NCBI GenBank assembly: GCA_964594065.1
Contig: CAZQKX010000089.1
Location: forward strand, 1 to 13,063
Direction of reading: 5' to 3'
From: 4572-13 sp964594065
GTDB taxonomy: Bacteria; Planctomycetota; Phycisphaerae; Sedimentisphaerales; Anaerohalosphaeraceae
Length of the DNA stretch: 13,063 nucleotides
Below the pieces are notes generated by a model. That model ran no database searches and had not been told where the DNA came from. It was given only the letters and a program-made list of their open reading frames with translations. Position 1 is the first letter of the stretch. The number at the start of each line of letters is the position of its first letter. Positions 7,551 to 12,404 of this stretch are shown piece after piece. The translations under genes were made by a program, and so were the position numbers.

Positions 7551-8672
7551 ATGGAAACAGAAATACTGAAAATCAGGGACGAAAATGATGTGCCGATGAT
7601 CGAAAAAGCGGCTCGGCTGCTGGACGAAGGTACTCTGGTCGCGATCCCCACCGAAACCGTTTTCGGCATCGCCTGCAAAGTTGATCCAAAGTGCCTTGAG
7701 CGGCTGGATATTGTCAAAGACAGGCAACTGGAGAAACATTATACACTGCATGTCGGCAGTAACGGGCAATTGCAGCGATACGTTCCGAAGATGACATTTC
7801 GTGTCCGAAAACTTATCCAACATGTCTTACCCGGCCCTGTCACCATTGTATTTGAGCTGGATGATGAAACGATTTGTCAATTGACCAAAGACATCGGTAA
7901 AACAACGGCCGAGCTTCTGTATGCCGACAATACAATCGGTATTCGTTACCCGGACAACTCGGTTGCCTGTGCCATTCTCGCACAGGTAAAATCGCCGATT
8001 GTCGTCCCAAGTGCCAATCCGGCAGGGCAGCCGCCCGCAATTTCAGTAGAGCAGGTGGAAAGCTATTTTGCCGGGGAAATAGACTATATCGTGGACACTC
8101 CAGATTCCGGTTGTGACTACAAAAAGAGCAGTACGGTCGTGAAAGCAGGAAAAAAACGAGTCGAAATATTGCGTGAAGGCGTGCTTTCGAAGGAAGAAAT
8201 ACAGGCATTTTCGACGATAAACATCATTTTTGTCTGTACCGGCAATACCTGCCGCAGTCCCATGGCAGAGGGGATTTGTCAAAAATATTTTGCCAGCATT
8301 TTGGGCTGTGCGGTTGACGAGTTGGATAATTTCGGCTATAAGGTGATGTCGGCCGGAGTCGCGGCAATGGATGGTATGTCGGCCAGTGCTCATTCTGAGC
8401 AGGTCTGTAGGCAGCATGGCATTTCTTTACAGGAGCATAAAGCCTCCCCGCTGACGATGAAAGATATTCAGGACTGTGACCTTATCTTCGTCATGGGGCA
8501 CGCTCATTTGCAGAGTATTATTGAGTATTGTCCGCAAGCGGATCAAAAGACATTTTTGCTGGATGATGAGAGTGATATTGCTGATCCTATCGGACGGGGT
8601 GTTGAAGTGTATCAGCGGTGTTTTGAACAAATAGAAAAAGCAATTAAAAAACGGGTAAGTGAGATTTTATGA
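7551..8672 (+). CDS. Fusion of Sua5/YrdC/YwlC threonylcarbamoyl-AMP synthase with a YwlE-type low-molecular-weight phosphatase
   Basis: Two enzymes in one 373-residue chain. Residues 10-210 are a Sua5/YrdC domain: GTLVAIPTETVFGIA (27-41), KDR (56-58), LPGPVTIVFEL (93-103), IGIRYPD (129-135) and VVPSANPAGQPP (151-162). It would make threonylcarbamoyl-AMP from threonine, bicarbonate and ATP for the t6A base of tRNA. Residues 223-373 are a low-molecular-weight phosphatase: P-loop CTGNTCRS (229-236) with nucleophile C229 and R235, and catalytic acid D345 in ADPIGR. T233 sits where tyrosine phosphatases usually have isoleucine; threonine there marks YwlE-type protein-arginine phosphatases. The linker is only about a dozen residues. 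AAAGGG precedes the ATG at 7551, and the gene overlaps rpiB by four bases (ATGA). The KDRQLEKHY segment is an atypical version of the usual KxR...P stretch. Domain calls are firm; arginine specificity is a prediction. Confidence 0.92.
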   Translation: METEILKIRDENDVPMIEKAARLLDEGTLVAIPTETVFGIACKVDPKCLERLDIVKDRQLEKHYTLHVGSNGQLQRYVPKMTFRVRKLIQHVLPGPVTIVFELDDETICQLTKDIGKTTAELLYADNTIGIRYPDNSVACAILAQVKSPIVVPSANPAGQPPAISVEQVESYFAGEIDYIVDTPDSGCDYKKSSTVVKAGKKRVEILREGVLSKEEIQAFSTINIIFVCTGNTCRSPMAEGICQKYFASILGCAVDELDNFGYKVMSAGVAAMDGMSASAHSEQVCRQHGISLQEHKASPLTMKDIQDCDLIFVMGHAHLQSIIEYCPQADQKTFLLDDESDIADPIGRGVEVYQRCFEQIEKAIKKRVSEIL

Positions 8673-9139
8673 GAATAGCAGTTTCAAACGACCATCGAGG
8701 GTACAAAGCCATCGAACAGATCAAGGCGATTATTGTGCAAATGGGTTTTGAGTGTGTGGATTTTTCCAGCCCCAGCGATCAGCCTGTAGATTATCCGGAT
8801 ACCGCCTATCTTGCCGCGAGAGCAATCGCTGAAAAGAAGGCTGACCGTGCGATTCTTGTCTGCGGAACCGGTATCGGCATGAGCATTGCCGCCAATAAGA
8901 TCAAGGGGATCCGTGCAGCCCTGTGTTTTGATGAACTGGCTGCCAAACTGTCACGTGAACACAATGATGCGAATGTGCTCTGTCTTTCCGGCGATCTGGT
9001 GGGGCAGACAATGACACGAAAAATCGTGGAAACCTGGTTGAAGGCGGAATTTGTAGACGGTCGTCACTTACGCCGTGTTCGTAAGATACAGGCGATTGAG
9101 GACGGCAAAGACCCCAGGGAAATTACGACGGATCAATAA
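8669..9139 (+). CDS. rpiB: Ribose-5-phosphate isomerase B (RpiB/LacAB family)
   Basis: A 156-residue cytoplasmic enzyme interconverting ribose 5-phosphate and ribulose 5-phosphate in the pentose phosphate pathway. It has SNDHRGY (6-12) with D8 and H9 for substrate binding, DYPDTA (41-46), the active-site loop LVCGTGIGMSIAANK (63-77) with base C65, GIRAALC, LSREHNDANVL with H98 in the phosphate site, and GGRHLRRV-like ending DGRHLRRV. Length matches the family. It starts inside the previous gene through an ATGA overlap, so the two are translationally coupled, and it ends 23 bases before an intrinsic terminator, closing the operon. The family also contains allose-6-phosphate and galactose-6-phosphate isomerases, but cysteine in CGTG fits RpiB. 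Confidence 0.92.
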   Translation: MRIAVSNDHRGYKAIEQIKAIIVQMGFECVDFSSPSDQPVDYPDTAYLAARAIAEKKADRAILVCGTGIGMSIAANKIKGIRAALCFDELAAKLSREHNDANVLCLSGDLVGQTMTRKIVETWLKAEFVDGRHLRRVRKIQAIEDGKDPREITTDQ

Positions 9140-9162
9140 TAGCCGAAGTTACATAAAAATCC

Positions 9163-9197
9163 AAAAGCCGAAGTGGAGTTATCACCTCGGCTTTTTT
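9163..9197 (+). terminator. Rho-independent terminator after rpiB
   Basis: AAAAGCCGA (9163-9171) pairs with TCGGCTTTT (9187-9195); after one A/C mismatch GTG (9173-9175) pairs with CAC (9183-9185), leaving the 7-base loop 9176-9182. The 3' arm merges into a run of six T (9192-9197). The nine bases AGCCGAAGT of the 5' arm (9166-9174) also occur once upstream at 9141-9149, giving an alternative pairing partner. It is the only convincing intrinsic terminator seen in the window and marks the end of the fucose-to-rpiB transcript. Confidence 0.85.
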
Positions 9198-9292
9198 AGT
9201 GAGATTGGCATAACAGGCACACCTATGACCAACCTTATACAATCGCTTGGTTAACAGATACTCATCCCACTGTATACACCGTATCCGTACAA

Positions 9293-9301
9293 GGGGGGGG
9301 G
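9293..9301 (+). repeat. Homopolymer tract of nine G
   Basis: An uninterrupted G9 run about 270 bases before the start codon of the exported repeat protein and about 42 bases upstream of a TTGACA box. Such runs are prone to slippage and to sequencing error. Its position is upstream of a putative promoter, so length changes could alter regulatory spacing; that is speculation. Confidence 0.7.
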
Positions 9302-9342
9302 ACGATGTTCCTTGGCTATCCCAACAAAAATTAAAAAAATAC

Positions 9343-9376
9343 TTGACAATAAAGAAAAGAAAGGGGATTTTATATA
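9343..9376 (+). promoter_or_regulatory. Possible sigma-70-type promoter for the exported-protein genes
   Basis: A perfect -35 hexamer TTGACA lies at 9343-9348, followed by TTTATATA (9369-9376). TTTATA at 9369 gives a 20-bp spacer and TATATA at 9371 gives 22 bp, both longer than the ideal 17, which weakens the call. It is the best promoter-like sequence in the spacer and lies about 200 bases before the next start codon, implying a long leader RNA. Confidence 0.4.
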
Positions 9377-9424
9377 GGATTTCGGTGGATAATAATGAAA
9401 TCCCAAAAAGCTTAGTATTGGGAT
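9364..9424 (+). promoter_or_regulatory. Mutually exclusive inverted repeats in the leader region
   Basis: The segment GAAATCCCAA (9397-9406) can pair with three different partners: GGGATTT (9364-9370) with 9398-9404, GGATTTC (9377-9383) with GAAATCC (9397-9403), or TTGGGAT (9418-9424) with ATCCCAA (9400-9406). Each pairing is a perfect 7-bp stem, and all use the same central bases, so only one can exist at a time. This is what attenuators and riboswitch-like leaders look like, though no known riboswitch consensus was recognised. The first partner would be in the RNA only if transcription starts upstream of it. Confidence 0.35.
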
Positions 9425-9464
9425 CGCGGTAGAGGGCAAAATTGGAGGTTGCGATAAGGAGAAG

Positions 9465-9554
9465 AAGGAAACAATCCTTTTCGTACCTGTTAAGATGTGT
9501 AAGTTTTACGCATAAAGTGCGTACTGCATATAGAGATAGGTTGTCTTTAACAGG
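9465..9554 (+). promoter_or_regulatory. Structured 5' leader that may pair with the ribosome-binding region
   Basis: Three stems precede the gene. AAGGA (9465-9469) pairs with TCCTT (9475-9479). CCTGTTAA (9486-9493) pairs with TTAACAGG (9547-9554), an 8-bp perfect long-range stem. Nested inside it, TACGCA (9507-9512) pairs with TGCGTA (9518-9523) around a 5-base loop. The 3' arm TTAACAGG runs directly into the ribosome site AGGAAAGGA (9552-9560), so the closing stem would take up its first three bases and could limit initiation. No RNA family was recognised. Confidence 0.4.
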
Positions 9555-9567
9555 AAAGGAATACACG

Positions 9568-10716
9568 ATGTGTAAGGAATTATTTATTTCAACTAAGCCC
9601 TTTTCAAAAATCGTCTTCATTTGTCTTATCTTTTTTTTCAGTTCATCGATTTTATTTGCTTTATCTGCAGAGATGACTCAATATAGAGATGCAATCAAAG
9701 CATTGATTGATGCAAAGGAGTATACTCAGGCACACGCAGCCATTCAGGCATTGTATACAACGCATGCTGAGCATGAAGAGTTACCGGAAGTTCTCTTGTC
9801 ATCTGCTGGATATTTGACAAAAAATAAACGACATGCAGATGCCCGACAACTTTATCTGGATATTGCCGATGGCTTCCCCCAAGAGAGACAGAACGCCATG
9901 ATGCGAGTGATGTTATGTGATTTCCAACTTGCCCTTGAAGCCAAAGATGCTGCCAATGCGGTTTCTATTGTCGAAGTGATGAAACGCGATTATGCCGGCA
10001 GTCCGCAACTGCGCGGCTGTCTTGGTTACATGGCTCTTAGATTTCGAGAAACCTCTAACTTTAATGAGGCCAGTCAGCTTTATCATCATGTTGCACAGCA
10101 ATATGGGGATCCGGATGGGAATTTAACCGTTCGCAGTTTAGCATCAGATGTTGACTACTCGATTGCAATTGATGATAAAGCAGCAATGTTGCCCAAATTG
10201 GAGCGTTTTATGTCTGAAACAGCGGGCCATCCGCATCAACTGGGTTTTCTGGAAATACTGCTTAACAAGTTTAACAAGCCAAATCGGTTAAAATACCCCG
10301 TCGAACATAACTGTGCTTATGAATATATCGCAAATCACTATCCCGATAAGCGACCTTATGCATTATTGAGAATTCATATCTGTGACTTTGAACAGGCACT
10401 GTTGCAGGAAGATTTTCAGGAGGCCCGCCTGATTGCAGAACAGCTTAAACCTTTATGTGCAGTAGAGCCCAGGTGTGTCGGCACTTTGCAGCATATGGCT
10501 CTAACATTTAGAGAAGAAAACCAGTTTAAGGACGCTGCTGAGCTTTATCAATACACAGCAGAATATTCCGGCGATGAAGACGGGAGCTTAACCGTTCGCA
10601 GTTTGGCGTCGGATGTTGAATACTCGCTTTCGATTGATGATGAAGAAAATGTGATGCCGAAGCTTAATCACTTTTTAATGGATACAGCTGACCATCCACA
10701 TCAATTCAGTTTTTGA
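9568..10716 (+). CDS. Exported TPR-like helical repeat protein, probably the N-terminal part of a frameshifted gene
   Basis: The 382-residue product has a clear signal peptide (basic start, hydrophobic core about 14-30, likely cut near FALSA at 34), so it acts in the periplasm or outside. The rest is predicted helical, with TPR-like pairs such as DAKEYTQAHAAIQALY and RHADARQLYLDIADGFP. Two long repeats, residues 117-227 and 272-382, align without gaps over 111 positions with about half identical; both contain LTVRSLASDV and end in HPHQ. The ATG at 9568 is chosen because AGGAAAGGA stands before it and the signal peptide begins there; a TTG 126 bases upstream would add a charged, unhelpful extension. 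The stop falls exactly at the end of repeat two, inside a T run, where a one-base insertion would continue into the next frame. Function unknown; TPR-like scaffolds usually bind proteins. Confidence 0.72.
   Translation: MCKELFISTKPFSKIVFICLIFFFSSSILFALSAEMTQYRDAIKALIDAKEYTQAHAAIQALYTTHAEHEELPEVLLSSAGYLTKNKRHADARQLYLDIADGFPQERQNAMMRVMLCDFQLALEAKDAANAVSIVEVMKRDYAGSPQLRGCLGYMALRFRETSNFNEASQLYHHVAQQYGDPDGNLTVRSLASDVDYSIAIDDKAAMLPKLERFMSETAGHPHQLGFLEILLNKFNKPNRLKYPVEHNCAYEYIANHYPDKRPYALLRIHICDFEQALLQEDFQEARLIAEQLKPLCAVEPRCVGTLQHMALTFREENQFKDAAELYQYTAEYSGDEDGSLTVRSLASDVEYSLSIDDEENVMPKLNHFLMDTADHPHQFSF
9916..10248 (+). repeat. Protein-coding tandem repeat, unit 1
   Basis: Encodes residues 117-227 of the exported repeat protein, from CDFQ to HPHQLGF. 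Its partner unit begins 465 bases (155 codons) later. The DNA TTAACCGTTCGCAGTTT at 10123-10139 is identical to 10588-10604 in unit 2, while the rest has diverged, indicating an old internal duplication. Confidence 0.75.
10381..10713 (+). repeat. Protein-coding tandem repeat, unit 2
   Basis: Encodes residues 272-382, CDFE to HPHQFSF, the second copy of the 111-residue unit. Unit 1 continues with leucine after the matching phenylalanine (GF-L); here the frame ends at once, but adding one T to the run 10710-10714 gives SF-L and continues through the following open frame. Confidence 0.75.
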
Positions 10717-11483
10717 GTAATAATTTTCCCGAGCAGCAGGAGCCGGTTGTTGGTCTTGCGGCCTGTGATATTATTGACAAGCTCGAAACCGCTGATTTCG
10801 CAACGGTTCAGGCCAATATCCAAGTATTTGTTGATACATACAAAGAGTATTTGGGGATTGATTTTTTTATCGTTTTTATCAGTGAGCGGTATTACTACCG
10901 TGCTCAGAATGCCAAGCGGCACAGCAATCACGAATATGCCCGACAGAATTTCTTAAGTTCTATCGCATTGATCGAAAACAGCATTCTTGGAATTGTTGAC
11001 AGTGAACCCAACGAAGCCGTTATGGTGGACGACTTAGCTTTGGACTATCCGATGTTGAGTGAGGCGTCGGAATCAACTGCTTGGTATTTACTGGGCTTGA
11101 ATTATTGGCAGCTTGGAAACTGGCTCTATGCCGCGGATGCGTTTATGAATTCGATAGATGCTAATCCAGACCATCGGCATGCCGGATCGATGCACTGGAT
11201 GGTTTCTCACTGTTATGAAAAGCTCAAGCAGGATAGTCTGGTATCAGCTGAGGAAGCCGACGCGGTGATAGAATGGGGATACAAGACCCTGTTTGACGAG
11301 TATCCGTACAGCCGGGATGTGGAGTACGCGGTTCTCCAGTTGGGTAAGATTCATCTGGCTCGCGGTGAGCCGATATTGGCAGGTGAGTATTTCAACTGGT
11401 TTTTGGACCTCACACATGCCGATAACGGGCAGATTGCCGATATCGGACAAATTTTAGAAAGAATGGAGGGCTGCAGCCGATGA
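10713..11483 (+). CDS. TPR-like protein, likely C-terminal continuation of the preceding gene
   Basis: An open frame of 256 codons in the +1 frame relative to the preceding gene, overlapping its stop. It has no signal peptide and no ribosome site; the only early start is a TTG at 10713 in the overlap, and the next methionines lie far inside. Residues 125-160 (AWYLLGLNYWQLGNWLYAADAFMNSIDANP is the core) form a canonical TPR, and later helices (AVLQLGKIHLARGEPILAGEYFNWFLDL) look like another, which matches the helical repeat character of the upstream product. It is best read as the C-terminal half of one exported protein of about 640 residues, split by a lost T; alternatively it is made by ribosomal slippage or by reinitiation at TTG. 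Its end overlaps the next gene by four bases (ATGA), so the three are probably co-translated. No function can be named. Confidence 0.6.
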   Translation: MSNNFPEQQEPVVGLAACDIIDKLETADFATVQANIQVFVDTYKEYLGIDFFIVFISERYYYRAQNAKRHSNHEYARQNFLSSIALIENSILGIVDSEPNEAVMVDDLALDYPMLSEASESTAWYLLGLNYWQLGNWLYAADAFMNSIDANPDHRHAGSMHWMVSHCYEKLKQDSLVSAEEADAVIEWGYKTLFDEYPYSRDVEYAVLQLGKIHLARGEPILAGEYFNWFLDLTHADNGQIADIGQILERMEGCSR

Positions 11484-12352
11484 AGACACGAACACATCAA
11501 AACAGTTTATCATGGATTTCCACCGGTTTGGAAGGTAAAGTAATGAGCGCTTCAAAACAGATTTTGAGTGTATGCTTGATTGGAATAAGTATGTTGCTGT
11601 CTACTGAAACCAGATCCTGTCCGTGTCCGCCTTGCCCCCCATGTTACACTCAAACAGGCAGTTATCCTAATTGCGAATGTTCTTATAACTGCACAGGGTG
11701 TGAAGTTTGCGTAGAAGGTTCATGTATTGTATGTGGTAATCCAAGTCTATCTTGTTGCGAAAACACGTCTTGTTATAACCCGGATAATCAATATTGTTGT
11801 GGTGATGGAGAAGGAACGGTTTGTAATAATGATGAAACTTGTTGCGAGGGAGACTGTTGTGATAATGGAGCTGAAACCTGCTGTGATGGCTCTTGCGTTA
11901 CCTCGTGTTACAAACTGGATCTAGTCCCCATTGATGGTTGGGGTTGTTCGGATTGCGGAGAAATTGTAAGTAGTTCATGTATTGGTGAAGGAGTATTGAT
12001 TCCTGCACACTATGTGTGGGCTACGGCTGGTCCCGGAGAATCCGGATGGACTAAGAATCCGACAAAATTAGATCCGATCCGATCTGAAATACCGTGTGTT
12101 TACAATTGGGACGTAGAAGAAATTGTTAAATGTGGAGCCGAATCTGTTTTATGTGGCGGTGTATGCCTAGGGGGATGGGTGCCGTGCGTGGCTTGTTTAA
12201 TAGTTGTAGGATTTGACTGCATAGAGGAGGGAGGGCTGTTATGTAATTTTGTGGAAGATTGTGAGACAAGTGACAACCCTGACGACATCTATTGGGTAAA
12301 TGTTGAAGTTGCAGATTTAAGTGGCGATCTTGGATGTTCATGTTCTCGATAG
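11480..12352 (+). CDS. Secreted cysteine-rich protein of unknown family
   Basis: A 290-residue product with 39 cysteines in the roughly 244 residues after the signal peptide. Hydrophobic core about 28-41, likely cleavage near TETRS (46). The exported part opens with CPCPPCPPC (47-55); five CC pairs follow at 92-93, 106-107, 121-122, 126-127 and 134-135 in a repeating CC-acidic-Gly pattern, reminiscent of disulfide-knot modules such as granulin but without that family's exact spacing. Residues 144-290 have sparser cysteines, with CGGVCLGGWVPCVAC (225-239), and it ends GCSCSR. Two starts are plausible: ATG 11480 (GGAGG ten bases upstream, ATGA overlap with the previous gene) and ATG 11543 (GGAAGG seven bases upstream, giving a compact 269-residue precursor with a more typical signal peptide). 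Probably disulfide-bonded and extracellular; metal binding is less likely because histidine is nearly absent. I do not recognise the family. Confidence 0.75.
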   Translation: MKTRTHQNSLSWISTGLEGKVMSASKQILSVCLIGISMLLSTETRSCPCPPCPPCYTQTGSYPNCECSYNCTGCEVCVEGSCIVCGNPSLSCCENTSCYNPDNQYCCGDGEGTVCNNDETCCEGDCCDNGAETCCDGSCVTSCYKLDLVPIDGWGCSDCGEIVSSSCIGEGVLIPAHYVWATAGPGESGWTKNPTKLDPIRSEIPCVYNWDVEEIVKCGAESVLCGGVCLGGWVPCVACLIVVGFDCIEEGGLLCNFVEDCETSDNPDDIYWVNVEVADLSGDLGCSCSR

Positions 12353-12404
12353 TGTGTCATAAATATAAAAGAACAGTCTATCTTAAAATAGAAAGGAAAC
12401 AATA

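Larger units (their letters stand above)
9198..9567. other. Non-coding spacer and structured leader upstream of the exported repeat protein
   Basis: These 370 bases lie between the rpiB terminator and the next gene. I see no convincing coding frame, tRNA or transposon end. They contain a nine-G tract (9293-9301), a TTGACA box (9343-9348), and a chain of inverted repeats described separately. GATGTGTAAG occurs twice, at 9494-9503 and at the start codon of the next gene (9567-9576); the first copy begins a six-codon frame, MCKFYA-stop, with no ribosome site. Confidence 0.6.

Noticed and set aside
9203..9334. Short plus-strand frame crossing the G9 tract with protein-like composition
   Set aside because: It has no early start codon or ribosome site, begins right after a terminator, and its reading depends on the exact G count; could be a gene relic but cannot be supported.
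9495..9515. Six-codon leader peptide MCKFYA
   Set aside because: No ribosome site precedes it and no regulatory codon run is present; mentioned only because its first ten bases repeat the real start context.
9423..9560. Known riboswitch class (cyclic di-GMP type considered)
   Set aside because: Some GCAAA- and GGTTGC-like words occur, but the order and the conserved tetraloop/receptor context of that class are absent.
9442..9567. Upstream TTG extension of the exported repeat protein
   Set aside because: It adds a basic, unconserved-looking stretch before a perfect signal peptide, and the ATG at 9568 has its own AGGAAAGGA ribosome site; the extension overlaps the inverted-repeat leader.
9123..9620. 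Minus-strand open frame of 165 codons across the spacer
   Set aside because: It covers the terminator, the inverted repeats and the start of the plus-strand gene, and its translation shows no domain or sensible composition; judged a chance frame.
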